NCBI RefSeq assembly: GCF_004119445.1
Contig: NZ_QICI01000048.1
Location: 20,678 to 84,677, forward strand
Direction: 5' to 3'
Length of the DNA: 64,000 bases
Source: Chryseobacterium sp. CH21
Lineage (GTDB): Bacteria; Bacteroidota; Bacteroidia; Flavobacteriales; Weeksellaceae
In this document: positions 52,048 to 61,398 of the stretch, in pieces
Position numbering within the stretch: position 1 is the first letter of the stretch
How the letters are laid out: each line of letters begins with the position of its first letter
The notes under the pieces: model-generated
Seen by the model: the letters and a program-made list of their open reading frames with translations, nothing else
What the model was told of the DNA's origin: nothing
Database searches by the model: none
Position numbers and translations under genes: made by a program

Positions 52048-52678
52048 CTTTCTTTGGTTCTTCTTTTTTTTCGATTTTTAAAAGTCTCGGGTTATTAGCA
52101 CATTTTTTATTGTAAAGTTCAATATAGGTCCCATTATCCTTTACATTGCTTACAGCTCCTGTCGATTTATTTACAGTCACTGTATAATGTGTTTTTTGGT
52201 AAGGACACTCCTTTGAAGTCAGCTTTCCAAGGTCAAGATAATAATTCGATTTATCTTCATGATAGTTCCCTGCAAGATCCTTAAACTCCTCATCTATCAT
52301 ATAGCCATCAGCTGCCAGTACTACAGCAGCTTCCTGAGCATTATCAATTCTATCCACAAATTTCTTAAGACCTTCAACATCAGTAATGTAGTTTACTTTC
52401 CCTCCTTCCGAATAAGCGATGTAGTAAAAGCTGTCTTCATTAGGAAAAAGATTGAATCCTGAGAACTGAGGTGTATAATCTACCTTCCCCGAAATCTTTA
52501 TTTCCTGTCCTTTTCCGTAGCTGTTGTACACCAATATCCATGAGCCTACCTTATTGCCTGGCTCGATCTGCTGTAAAATATTTGGAATGTTTGAAAATTT
52601 TTTCTTCTCCTGAGAATATCCTAAGATTCCCAAAAGTAAAAATGTAAAAATTGTAAATCGGGTTGCAGTTTTAATCAT
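52016..52678 (-). CDS. Secreted protein of unknown function
   Basis: The ATG at 52678 (MIKTATRFTIFTFLLLGIL) puts the signal peptide first, cleaved near GYSQ. The 220-residue product has no motif I can name; the C-terminus is Lys/Glu/Pro-rich. An extra A in the eight-A run near 52065-52075 would end it at a TGA overlapping the next gene by four bases, so the end is uncertain. It is downstream of manC on the same strand. Confidence 0.62.
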   Translation of the reverse strand: MIKTATRFTIFTFLLLGILGYSQEKKKFSNIPNILQQIEPGNKVGSWILVYNSYGKGQEIKISGKVDYTPQFSGFNLFPNEDSFYYIAYSEGGKVNYITDVEGLKKFVDRIDNAQEAAVVLAADGYMIDEEFKDLAGNYHEDKSNYYLDLGKLTSKECPYQKTHYTVTVNKSTGAVSNVKDNGTYIELYNKKCANNPRLLKIEKKEEPKKDELKKTPKRR

Positions 52679-52711
52679 AATTTTAAAAATCAGCAGAAAA
52701 TGTACCAAATA

Positions 52712-53794
52712 TTACATAAACTTCTCTCCTTTCTTAAAGTTTTTTAAGTCAAGAACATAGTCTTTAATAAGCTGATCGTTATCTCTCGGGCAGATAAGAA
52801 GCGCTTTATCTGTGTCTACAACAATGTAATTTTCAAGCCCGTCAATGATGACAGCCTTGTTATTATTTCTTAAGCGGATAATATTTCCTTTTGAATTATA
52901 AGAAAGCAGATGCTTTAATTTTACTGCATTTCCGTCCTTATCCTTTTCGGTATTTTCATAAACAGATGTCCATGTTCCTAGATCACTCCATCCTAAGTCT
53001 GATGGAATCACATATACATTTTTTGCTTTCTCTAAAATCCCATTATCAATAGAAATTTTCTGAACTTTCGGATAAATGGTTTCAATACAGCTATTTTCTT
53101 TTTCAGAATTGTATTCACAAGCCATAAAGTGCTGCATCATCTCTGGAAGATAAAGATCAAAAGCATGGTGAATACTTTTTACATTCCAAATAAATATCCC
53201 TGCATTCCATAGGAAATCGCCGCTTTCCAGGAAGTTTTGGGCAATCTCCAGAATAGGTTTTTCTGTGAATGTTTTTACTTTAAAATACTCAGAACCTTTT
53301 TTTTCTACAAACTGAATGTATCCATAGCCTGTGTCAGGTCTTGTTGGGGTAATTCCCAATGTTACCAGATACTCATGCTTTGAAGCTAATTCAAATGCCA
53401 GATCCACTTTTTCCAGAAATACATCTTCTTTCAGGATCAAATGATCTGCCGGAAGGACAATCATTGTTGCATCCGGATTGATCTCAGCAATCTTGTTGGC
53501 CATATACAGGTTGCAAGCCGCTGTATTTTTCATAAGCGGTTCACCTACAATATTTTCTTCAGGAATCTCCGGAAGCTGCTGATGGGAAAGAGCGACATAC
53601 TCTTTATTCGTAATCACAAATATCTGCTCCTTAGGAATTACCTTACTGATTCTGTCATAGGTCTGCTGAATCATGGTACGCCCGGTCCCTAAAATATCCT
53701 GAAATTGTTTTGGAAATTTCTGTGTGCTCATCGGCCAGAACCGGCTTCCGATCCCTCCCGCCATTATAACACAGTATCTATCTGATTTTAACAT
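52712..53794 (-). CDS. manC: Mannose-1-phosphate guanylyltransferase
   Basis: A 360-residue GDP-mannose pyrophosphorylase of the short, isomerase-free type. VIMAGGIGSRFWPMSTQKFPKQF is the nucleotide-binding start, FVEKKGSEYFKVKTFTEKP carries the sugar-binding FTEKP and LWNAGIFIWNV the next conserved block. It makes GDP-mannose for glycans. Glycosyltransferases lie 4-8 kb away, so a shared polysaccharide or glycoprotein role is plausible. Confidence 0.94.
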   Translation of the reverse strand: MLKSDRYCVIMAGGIGSRFWPMSTQKFPKQFQDILGTGRTMIQQTYDRISKVIPKEQIFVITNKEYVALSHQQLPEIPEENIVGEPLMKNTAACNLYMANKIAEINPDATMIVLPADHLILKEDVFLEKVDLAFELASKHEYLVTLGITPTRPDTGYGYIQFVEKKGSEYFKVKTFTEKPILEIAQNFLESGDFLWNAGIFIWNVKSIHHAFDLYLPEMMQHFMACEYNSEKENSCIETIYPKVQKISIDNGILEKAKNVYVIPSDLGWSDLGTWTSVYENTEKDKDGNAVKLKHLLSYNSKGNIIRLRNNNKAVIIDGLENYIVVDTDKALLICPRDNDQLIKDYVLDLKNFKKGEKFM

Positions 53795-53796
53795 TC

Positions 53797-54387
53797 TTAG
53801 CTACATTTTTCTACCCTTGCTAGAGGCTTAAAAGAATACTTCCTTCCAGTAGCCAGGTTCTTACAAAGATAGTTTTTTTTAACTAATCCTTCTAATAAAT
53901 ACTTTTCGTTGCGGTACATAAAAAACTCACCTTTCTGAAGTTCTTCAATAAAGTGAAGAGTATCATCTTGTTTTTCAGTATGAAAATATCTTACCAAATC
54001 AGGGCTGGCCATGAAATTGGCTTTAGGGGATTTTGAAAACTTTATAATGATAGGCTTTAGCTCCTCATCATAAATTTCAAGACTTTCAATGAGCATATTT
54101 CTGAACGTTTCTTTCCATTCATTACCATGAGGAGAAATTCTTCGTCCATATTTTTCAAACGCAATCAGATGGGCAAGCTCGTGGGTCAGTACAAAGAAAA
54201 AAAGCTGTGGGGTAAGCGTAGAGTTTACCGTTATTTCATGAGAATTGTCCGGAAGCTTTCTATAATCTCCCAGTTTTGAGTTCCTGTTTCTTGTAACTTT
54301 TATATGTATATAGTAATCTGAAAACCAGATTCTTAAATATTTAAGCGTATTTTGGGGTAAATATTTTTCTAAAGATTGAATTGGCAT
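53797..54387 (-). CDS. SprT-like zinc metallopeptidase-type protein
   Basis: A 196-residue SprT-like protein: FFVLTHELAHLIAFEKYGRRISPHGNEWKETF contains HELAH and a third His, as in SprT/Spartan. A C-terminal Cys-poor region has GEFFMYRNEKYLLEGLVKKNYLCKNLATGRKYSF, replacing the usual zinc ribbon. It lies between tolC and manC with gaps of one and two bases. Role unknown. Confidence 0.88.
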   Translation of the reverse strand: MPIQSLEKYLPQNTLKYLRIWFSDYYIHIKVTRNRNSKLGDYRKLPDNSHEITVNSTLTPQLFFFVLTHELAHLIAFEKYGRRISPHGNEWKETFRNMLIESLEIYDEELKPIIIKFSKSPKANFMASPDLVRYFHTEKQDDTLHFIEELQKGEFFMYRNEKYLLEGLVKKNYLCKNLATGRKYSFKPLARVEKCS

Positions 54388-54388
54388 T

Positions 54389-55711
54389 TTACAAACTTAA
54401 TGGAATTCCTGCATAGAAATTCAATAGTTTAAGACTAAAAAGATAATTATATTTTGCCTGCGCTACTGATCCCTGTGCATTTGCATAATTATTTCTTGCT
54501 ACATTGACGTCATAGATCGTTGTTCTTCCCGCAGCATAGCTTTTATCCGCAAAATCAAGAGCCAGTTTAGAGCTTTTTTCTGCTTCTACAGCAGCCAGAT
54601 AATTTTCATAATTGGCATCTGCATCAAACTGAGCTTTCTGTACATTTTGTCTTACTGTCTGCTTCTGTTGTTCTAATGCATTTTTTGCAAGGCTTTCGTT
54701 TAATTTGGATTGTTCTACCTGTAACTTAGTTTTTCCTTTATTGAAAATAGGTACATTAAGTGATAGCCCTACATTTTGTCCGAACTGATCTTTATATTGT
54801 TCAAAAAAGCTTCCCTGCACAACCCCTGGCAGAACATTAAATTGTTTGTTATAGAACGTGTTAAGGCCAGCACTGGCTGTTAATGTAGGCCAGAATGCTG
54901 TTTTGCTTATTTCAGTTTGTGCTTCGGCAGATCTTATACGGCTTTCTGCAGCTTTTATCTGGGGCTGTATCTCATACGCAGTTGTAAGCACCTCATCTGC
55001 GGTGGCAAGCTGTAAGTCAAGCTTTTCAGGTACATTTACATCTTCTACATCAAAATCCTTATAATCTGATAGTTGCAAAAGCTGTACGATGGCAAACAAA
55101 GCACGTCCAACATTTACTTCTGCTGTTTTAAGGTTTTGCTTTTCTCTCGCCAGAGCCGCTTCAGCCTCTGCCAGAACCGTCTGGGCAGTTGTTCCCACCT
55201 GAGTTGTGATTTTAGCTCTGTCGTACTGTTTTTGTGCATTTCCTACTGCACTTTGAGAAATTTTAACAATCTCTTTATTCAACAAAGTAGTCAGATATTG
55301 CTGAGCAATTTGAAGAGAAATATCATTTTTAATGGTTTCAATGTCATATTGGCTTGCTTCCACATCAAACTGAGCTTTTCTTACACTTTTCTCTAACCTC
55401 CCATTATTATAGACCAACATATCGGCACCCAGACCCACACTGTTATTGAATCTGTCGTTTCTATAACTTCCTGCTCCTAATGACCCTTGTCCGAAACTCA
55501 CCCCACTCGTAACACTCCCGGATACGGAAGGCAAATATTCTTTTTTGGCTGCTTTAAGATTGTATTCCTGGTTTTGTTTGTTATACTGATTTTGGATAAC
55601 CTGAAGATTATGCTCCACTGCATAGCTTACACATTCTTTTAAGGACCATTTCTTCTGAGCATTTAAACCCAGATAACCTAATCCAAAAACGATGATCCAA
55701 ACTTTTTTCAT
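54389..55711 (-). CDS. TolC-family outer membrane efflux protein
   Basis: A 440-residue protein with a signal peptide (about 1-18), then the two outer membrane efflux repeats: long alpha-helical coils rich in Ala, Gln and Glu with SVSGSVTSGVSFGQG and YKDQFGQNVGLSLNVPIFNKG as beta-barrel strands. It forms a trimeric exit duct for RND or ABC exporters; no such exporter is in this operon, which continues with the SprT-like gene and manC. Confidence 0.9.
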   Translation of the reverse strand: MKKVWIIVFGLGYLGLNAQKKWSLKECVSYAVEHNLQVIQNQYNKQNQEYNLKAAKKEYLPSVSGSVTSGVSFGQGSLGAGSYRNDRFNNSVGLGADMLVYNNGRLEKSVRKAQFDVEASQYDIETIKNDISLQIAQQYLTTLLNKEIVKISQSAVGNAQKQYDRAKITTQVGTTAQTVLAEAEAALAREKQNLKTAEVNVGRALFAIVQLLQLSDYKDFDVEDVNVPEKLDLQLATADEVLTTAYEIQPQIKAAESRIRSAEAQTEISKTAFWPTLTASAGLNTFYNKQFNVLPGVVQGSFFEQYKDQFGQNVGLSLNVPIFNKGKTKLQVEQSKLNESLAKNALEQQKQTVRQNVQKAQFDADANYENYLAAVEAEKSSKLALDFADKSYAAGRTTIYDVNVARNNYANAQGSVAQAKYNYLFSLKLLNFYAGIPLSL

Positions 55712-55895
55712 ATTGTATATGTTTATTTGTTTTTAATGGTCATATGGAATCGCATCATCTTCATCAAGCATTTATACTTACAAATGAGAGCAATTCTATA
55801 TTAAGATTTTTCAATATTAGACGAATTAAATATAAAAAAGTTACAGATTGAAAAATTATATTTTATTTTAAAAAAACTTTTGAGAATTTTGTATC

Positions 55896-57140
55896 ATGAC
55901 AAACGAACAATATCAGGAAGCTATCGACTGGCTTTTCGTACAGATGCCGAACTACCAGATAGATGGTCAGAAGGCTTATAAACCGGGATTAGACAATATC
56001 ACAAAGCTTTGTGCTTTCTTTGGAAATCCTCAGGATAAGATCAAATGCATCCACATTGGAGGGACGAACGGAAAGGGATCTTCAAGCAATATGCTGGCAT
56101 CCGTACTTCAGGAAGCTGGTTATAAAACAGGATTATACAATTCTCCGCATCTTATAGACTTCACAGAACGTATCAAAGTAGACGGAAAAAACTGTAACAA
56201 AGAGTTTGTCTTTGATTTTATTCAAAAGCTAAAAACGATTCCGGAAGACATCCGCCCTTCTTTCTTTGAGTTTACTACGATCATGGCTTTTGAATATTTT
56301 TATCAGCAACAAGTGGATTTTGCGATTATTGAAGTAGGGTTGGGTGGAAGGTTAGATTCAACCAATATTATTAAACCTTTGATTTCTGCGATTACAAATG
56401 TTCAGCTGGATCATCAGAATATTCTGGGAGACACCATTGAAGAAATAGCAACCGAGAAAGCAGGAATTATTAAGCACAATACCCCAATTATTTCCGGAGA
56501 CGAGGATGAATCGGTTAAAAATATCATCATAGAGAAAGCAATTAAAGAAAATGCTCCGTTTATAGATGCTACTCTTATCGATACAAGCCTGGAATCTGAT
56601 CTGAAAGGAAATTATCAGAAGAAAAATATCAGGGTAGTATTGGCCGCCATTGAAGAGTTAAAAAAACTGGAAGTACATATTTCCGATCAAGCTATTGAAA
56701 ACGGGCTGCTTCAAGTTCATCAGAATACCGGATTTATCGGCCGTTGGTTTGAGTTTTCAAAAAATCCGCTTACCATTTGTGATACGGGACATAATCAGGC
56801 GGGATTGGAGCATGTTTTCTCACAATTAAATTCAATTAACCGCCACAAGCATGTTATTTTGGGATTTGTGAATGACAAAAAAATAGATGACGTAATGAAT
56901 TTACTTCCTGAAAATTCTGAGTTTTATTTTGCAAAACCATCCGTTAACAGGGGAAGACACCCGGAAGATTATGAAAATCTGCTTCAGGAGGCGAAAATTT
57001 TTTATAAAATTTTTAATTCTGTACAAGAAGCGTATCTCGCTGCAAAAGAACGATGTACAAACGAAGAAATGATTTTTATCGGCGGAAGCAACTTTGTAGT
57101 GGGAGATTTTTTAGAAAAAAATTTGGAGATTAAGGAATAA
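55896..57140 (+). CDS. folC: Folylpolyglutamate synthase / dihydrofolate synthase
   Basis: A 414-residue Mur-ligase-family enzyme. HIGGTNGKGSSSNMLASVLQEAG is the P-loop, YNSPHLIDFTERI the folate-binding region, EVGLGGRLDSTN and NVQLDHQNILGDTIEEIATEKAGI the central blocks, and CDTGHNQAGLEHVF the C-terminal domain signature. It adds glutamate to dihydropteroate or folates using ATP. It is followed by the tRNA-Val gene 42 bases on. Confidence 0.95.
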   Translation: MTNEQYQEAIDWLFVQMPNYQIDGQKAYKPGLDNITKLCAFFGNPQDKIKCIHIGGTNGKGSSSNMLASVLQEAGYKTGLYNSPHLIDFTERIKVDGKNCNKEFVFDFIQKLKTIPEDIRPSFFEFTTIMAFEYFYQQQVDFAIIEVGLGGRLDSTNIIKPLISAITNVQLDHQNILGDTIEEIATEKAGIIKHNTPIISGDEDESVKNIIIEKAIKENAPFIDATLIDTSLESDLKGNYQKKNIRVVLAAIEELKKLEVHISDQAIENGLLQVHQNTGFIGRWFEFSKNPLTICDTGHNQAGLEHVFSQLNSINRHKHVILGFVNDKKIDDVMNLLPENSEFYFAKPSVNRGRHPEDYENLLQEAKIFYKIFNSVQEAYLAAKERCTNEEMIFIGGSNFVVGDFLEKNLEIKE

Positions 57141-57152
57141 GTCGTATATTTG
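57123..57152 (+). promoter_or_regulatory. Promoter of tRNA-Val (TTG, 19-base spacer, TATATTTG)
   Basis: TTG 57123-57125 and TATATTTG 57145-57152 fit the Bacteroidota consensus exactly, including spacing. The -33 element lies in the last codons of folC. Confidence 0.75.
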
Positions 57153-57182
57153 CACCACTCTAAACAAGAGAACAAGTCTAGA

Positions 57183-57257
57183 GGGTTCTTAGCTCAGTTG
57201 GTTCAGAGCATCTGGTTTACACCCAGAGGGTCGGGGGTTCGAATCCCTCAGGACCCA
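57183..57257 (+). tRNA. tRNA-Val (anticodon TAC)
   Basis: 75 bases with acceptor arms GGGTTCT and AGGACCC (one G-T pair), D-arm AGCTCAGTTGGTTCAGAGC, anticodon stem TCTGG/CCAGA around the loop TTTACAC (anticodon TAC, reading GTA), and T-arm GGGGGTTCGAATCCCTC. CCA is added later, since only CA follows. A short ORF over this region is not coding. Confidence 0.96.
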
Positions 57258-57258
57258 C

Positions 57259-57294
57259 AAAAAATCTCTCAGATTTCTGGGAGATTTTTTTATT
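57259..57294 (+). terminator. Intrinsic terminator after tRNA-Val
   Basis: AAAAAATCTC and GAGATTTTTT are perfect arms with a T tail. Confidence 0.85.
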
Positions 57295-57346
57295 TTATTC
57301 CTAAGCAATTTATAACGCTTCTCCTCTACTTTTCCTGATATTTATT

Positions 57347-57354
57347 TACCTTTG
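57347..57354 (+). promoter_or_regulatory. Candidate -7 box TACCTTTG for the glycosyltransferase gene
   Basis: Matches TAnnTTTG 22 bases before the GTG start at 57377. Confidence 0.45.
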
Positions 57355-57376
57355 CCTACATTCGAATCTGCCGTAC

Positions 57377-58491
57377 GTGAAGCAACTCCATATCATATCA
57401 TTCAATGATCCCTACCCTCCTACTTATGGTGGTATTATTGATGTGTATTATAAGATTAAGGCTTTATCTGCTCTGGGAATAAAAATCCACCTTCACTGTT
57501 TTATAGATCAGACCCCTGATAAGATTGATCCGGAAATTGAAGAAATTACGGAAAATGTATTTTTTATAAAAAGAAAAAGAATCCACTGCTCTATTTTTCA
57601 GGAACACCTTTCGCTGCTGCCATCAGAGATTCTGAAGTACTAATTAAGAATCTTGAGAAGATAAAAGCTCCTATTTTGTTCGAAGGCTTACAGACAACCG
57701 CTATTATACGGTTTCTGAGAGATAATGATCATAAACTCTATCTCCGTTACCACAATAACGAAACAGAGTATTATAAAGGACTTTCTTTGTCCGAAAAGAA
57801 TATATTCAAAAAGATTATTTACAAAATTGAATCTTTAAAGTATACCGGATATCAGAAAAAACTGTTGAAGAAATTCGAAGCCGTTTTCTGCCTGTCTGAA
57901 AAGGAGTATAAAGAAGTAGAAACCTATTCTGGAAATGCAAAGCTGATTCACATCTTTCATGGTAACCAGGCGGTGAAACAATTGGATAAAAAAGGAAATT
58001 ATTTTCTTTTTCATGGAGATCTTACTACTGCGGATAACAAAAAAGCATTGAATGAAACTATTGAGCTGTTCAAAACTCTTCCACAATATAAATTAGTGGT
58101 GGCTTCCGACCGTGCCAGCGAGGATATTAAAAGGAAAATTTCAGAAGTTGAGAACATCAGCCTCACTCCTATCCAAACTACGGAAAAACTTCATCACCTT
58201 CTGGAAAATGCCCACGGCAATATTTTGATCTCCTACCAGAATTCGGGAACTAAAGTAAAGTTATTTAACACGCTTTACAACAGCCGTTTTGTTATTATTA
58301 ACGGAAATATTACAGATGATCCTGTTTTGACAGATTTATGCCTGTATGGAGCTGATATGAGTGAAATTCGCCAGCATATTATTACCTCAGCTGAAAAAGA
58401 TTATCATGATGCTGAAAACAGAAAAAAAATATTAGAAAATACCCATTCGGATAAAACTAAAGCGGAAGAATTGATAAAGGCTATTTTTTAA
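57377..58491 (+). pseudogene. Group 1-type glycosyltransferase, split by an apparent frameshift
   Basis: The first frame starts at a GTG (57377) with QLHIISFNDPYPPTYGGIIDVYYKI, the N-terminal GT-B strand and its ligand loop, and stops at 57643. The second frame from about 57600 gives PFAAAIRDSEVLIKNLEKIKAPILFEGLQTT and carries on to 58491 with a UDP-sugar-binding-type C-terminal half. One more T in the five-T run at 57594-57598 joins them (IHCSIFSGTPFAAAI), about 371 residues. It probably makes surface glycan with the genes nearby. I think it is intact in the cell. Confidence 0.8.
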
Positions 58492-59459
58492 GAATTAACC
58501 CTGTCTACAACGCCCTGAATATTAAATTCGTCAAGGCAAGCCCAGTCCCCACGATAACATTCTTTATCTCCAAAAACAGAACATGGCCTGCAGCTAAGAT
58601 CCTTTACCTGAACAACATCTTTTTCACTCTGACCAAATCCTAAAAATCCTGCATAAGGATGAGTAGCCCCCCAAATAGAAATACATCTCGTTCCTACAAG
58701 ACTTGCAAGATGCATATTGGCAGAATCCATGGAAATCATCAGTTCCAGTTTAGCAATATGATTAAGCTCTTCTGTAAGATTTAATGTTCCGGCAAGGTTT
58801 TTCGTATTAGGAATCTCACGTTCCCATTTTTCAAGCGTTTCTTTTTCTTTTTTACCTCCGCCAAAGAAATATATTGTGTGTTTCTTAGCTAGAATCCTTA
58901 CCAGTTCGTACGATTTTTCCAAAGGAAGCATTTTTCCTTTATGTTGGGCAAAAGGAGCAAAACCTATCCCGGATTTATCCTCAGAAAATGGCCTTAAGGT
59001 ATGTGAAAGCTCAACTTTGAATCCCATTTTTCGAAAAACATCAGCATAACGTTCTACCGTTTTTTTCAGCTGTACTTTTTCCAGGTTCCAAACGTCTGTG
59101 AGGTTTTCTTTTTCCTCTTTCCCTTTATCTATTTTAAAAACCTTAAGCCCTTTCCTTCTGTATATCCTGTCTAAAATTTTGGTACGGATTACATCGTGAA
59201 GATTGGCAACACAATCAGGTTTAAATTCCTTAATTAGTTCATTGCTCAGTTTACTTAATCCAAACAGACCTTTATAATCATCCAGATCAATTCCTTTAAA
59301 GGTTACATTAGGAATTCCGGCAAACAGAGCTTCAAAATTCTTCCTGGAAACCATAATAATTTCCACACCAGGGTTCTGCTCCAGAAATTCTCTGAAAACA
59401 GGTACTGTCATCGCAACATCTCCGAATGCGGAAAAACGATATGCTAAAATTCTGGTCAC
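58488..59459 (-). CDS. Family 9 glycosyltransferase (heptosyltransferase-like)
   Basis: A 323-residue GT9 protein. It opens with ILAYRFSAFGDVAMTVPVF, the GT9 start, and has VSRKNFEALFAGIPNV, CVANLHDVIRTKILDRI, GIGFAPFAQHKGKMLPLEKS and MISMDSANMHLASLVGTRCISIWGATHP, the sugar-nucleotide site. It likely adds a heptose or related sugar to lipopolysaccharide. It overlaps the convergent glycosyltransferase by four bases and is two bases from the sufE-like gene. Confidence 0.9.
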   Translation of the reverse strand: MTRILAYRFSAFGDVAMTVPVFREFLEQNPGVEIIMVSRKNFEALFAGIPNVTFKGIDLDDYKGLFGLSKLSNELIKEFKPDCVANLHDVIRTKILDRIYRRKGLKVFKIDKGKEEKENLTDVWNLEKVQLKKTVERYADVFRKMGFKVELSHTLRPFSEDKSGIGFAPFAQHKGKMLPLEKSYELVRILAKKHTIYFFGGGKKEKETLEKWEREIPNTKNLAGTLNLTEELNHIAKLELMISMDSANMHLASLVGTRCISIWGATHPYAGFLGFGQSEKDVVQVKDLSCRPCSVFGDKECYRGDWACLDEFNIQGVVDRVNS

Positions 59460-59461
59460 GG

Positions 59462-59881
59462 TTATGATTTCAGTTGATAAGCAACTGCATAAAACTTGAT
59501 CTGCTTCGTCATTGCCATCAATCCGTTGGCTCTGGACGGAGAAAGAAATTCCTGTAATCCTATTTCTGCAATAAAATCGAAATCAGAATCCAGAATTTCC
59601 TGAGTGGAATGCCCACTATAAATACTTACTAAAAGAGAAACAATACCTTTGGGCAAAATACCGTCAGAATCCGCATTAAAGAAAAGCTTTCCATCTTTAA
59701 ATTCAGCATCAATCCAAACTTTGCTCTGACAGCCTTTAATCAGATTTTCTTCAGTTTTTCTTTCTTCCGGTAAGCCTTTCAGTTCTTTTCCAAGATCAAT
59801 GATGTACTCATACTTTTGCTCCCAGTCTTCAAGAAAAGCGAATTCCTCGATTATTTCCTGCTGTTTTTCTTTAATGGTCAT
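59462..59881 (-). CDS. SufE-family protein
   Basis: A 139-residue SufE: FLEDWEQKYEYIIDLGKEL, KGCQSKVWIDAEF with the sulfur-accepting Cys, SDGILPKGIVSLLVSIY and LSPSRANGLMAM. It takes sulfur from SufS and passes it on for Fe-S clusters. It is not next to other suf genes here. A minus-strand -7 box (59903-59910) stands 22 bases upstream. Confidence 0.93.
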   Translation of the reverse strand: MTIKEKQQEIIEEFAFLEDWEQKYEYIIDLGKELKGLPEERKTEENLIKGCQSKVWIDAEFKDGKLFFNADSDGILPKGIVSLLVSIYSGHSTQEILDSDFDFIAEIGLQEFLSPSRANGLMAMTKQIKFYAVAYQLKS

Positions 59882-59902
59882 TTTAAATCAAATTTCTTTG
59901 TG

Positions 59903-59910
59903 CAAAGATA
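59903..59910 (-). promoter_or_regulatory. Candidate -7 box TATCTTTG for the sufE-like gene
   Basis: Minus-strand match to TAnnTTTG. Confidence 0.45.
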
Positions 59911-59929
59911 ACCATTTTTGTAAAATTTA

Positions 59930-61023
59930 TTAATGAGAGGCTTTTTCAAAAAGCTGTAGGATTTTTGTTTCCTCCTTCTCCCAGCAAAACACCTCAGCAG
60001 CCTTATTCAATTCACTCTGATAATGCAATCTTCCTTTCTCAAGAACAAGATTAATTGCTTTCTCAATCGTTTCAGGGTTATGATCGGTGATAATTTCTCC
60101 TACATTGAACTGATCTCTTATGCGCTGCATTTCCGGGAAATTAATCATAACCAACGGAACTCTGCTCTGAATATAGTCACAAACTTTATTAGGAAGAGAA
60201 TAATAATAGCTCACTCCGTTATTTTCTTCAAGACTAAACCCTACATCAGCTGTTTTGGTAATTTCTCTAAGATTTTCCGGCTTTAGTTTACCCAGAAAAA
60301 AAACTTTATCCTGTAGCTTTTCCTGAATAACAAGCTCTTCGTATGCTTTTTTCTTTGGCCCCTCACCCGCTATTTTCAGAACAGCATCTTTAATATGATG
60401 CATAGCAACTATCATTTTTCAATTCCTCTGGACTGATTGATTGCTCCCTGATATAAAATAATTTTAGGATGATTCTCCGGAATTTCAGGAGCAGAAAGTA
60501 TTTTTCTAGGAATATTTCGGACAACGATTGGATTCACATTGTATTTTTCATGGAACCATTCGGCATAGCTTTCACTTTCTGTCATCATGAATTTCACATG
60601 AGGAACCAGCTTTCTTTCGAGCACTCTCCAGAATTTCTGCGAAAACCTGTTTTGTACGGATGGCATTTCCGTGAAAATTTCATGGCTGTCAAAGACTAAT
60701 GGGATATTCAGTTTTTTGGCAATGAGATAATTTGGCAGAAGTGCATCAATGTCATTGGCATGAAGAATAGTATCTTTGTCCGCTTTTTTCTTCAGTTCTT
60801 TGTATAATTTCCAGTTGAATTCAAAATAAGCGGTTTTTAGACTTTTTGACTTCAATCCTATTCTGGAAAAAGGATAAGGACGATCCATTTTCTCATTTCC
60901 ATCCCAATCGTTTCCAATCAGTTCTATAGGATAGCCGTTATCAAAAAGCGTTTTGCATACCTTTTCAATTCGCTGATCAGTATACAGATTGCTAAAGGCA
61001 GATACTATTATTTTTTTCTTCAT
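59930..61023 (-). pseudogene. Group 1-type glycosyltransferase, split by an apparent frameshift
   Basis: The ATG at 61023 (MKKKIIVSAFSNLYTDQRIEKV) is preferred over 61098. The N-terminal half has DTILHANDIDALLPNYLIAKKL and VFDSHEIFTEMP. It stops after ILYQGAINQSRGIEK. The second frame from 60415 has AVLKIAGEGPKKKAYEELV and a KVFFLGKLKPENLREIT strand, the C-terminal GT-B half. One more T in the five-T run at 60415-60419 joins them through RGIEKMIVAMH. Total about 365 residues. It begins at the stop of the small membrane gene upstream. Confidence 0.82.
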
Positions 61024-61247
61024 TAATCTTTCTTGTCTAGTATTAAATAATAGATCTGAATGAAACAAATGAGCCCGTTTGGAATGATAACCGGCCAAAG
61101 CATTCCATTAAAGATACCATAAATGACAAAACAAATACAGCCAATCATGTTGACCACTCTGATTTTTCTTACATCTTTCAGTATGAAACTCAATACAATA
61201 AAAAGCGACGCAGAATAGCCGATGTAAGTAGTAATTTCCGTATTCAT
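61023..61247 (-). CDS. Small membrane protein, YgjV-like
   Basis: A 74-residue protein with three short hydrophobic helices (YIGYSASLFIVLSFIL, NMIGCICFVIYGIFNGML, IIPNGLICFIQIYYLIL). It resembles the half-length YgjV/SemiSWEET-like proteins. Function unknown. Its stop shares a base with the start of the glycosyltransferase (TAATG), so the two are coupled. Confidence 0.8.
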   Translation of the reverse strand: MNTEITTYIGYSASLFIVLSFILKDVRKIRVVNMIGCICFVIYGIFNGMLWPVIIPNGLICFIQIYYLILDKKD

Positions 61248-61266
61248 GGGGAAAATTTAAGGACAA

Positions 61267-61274
61267 CAAACTTA
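61267..61274 (-). promoter_or_regulatory. Candidate -7 box TAAGTTTG for the small membrane protein and glycosyltransferase
   Basis: Minus-strand match to TAnnTTTG 20 bases before the ATG at 61247. Confidence 0.45.
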
Positions 61275-61398
61275 ATCATTTTCAATAAGATAATAAAATT
61301 TTTTCTGCCATAAAGTCATTAATTGATTTTTGGTAAAATATTTGTAATTTAGATAATGAATAAAAGGTAATGTTGCCTTTGTTCTAATGAGATATATT

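Noticed and set aside
57150..57338. A 62-codon open frame over the tRNA-Val gene
   Set aside because: The frame lies on the tRNA and its terminator; the cloverleaf, promoter and terminator fit far better than a protein.
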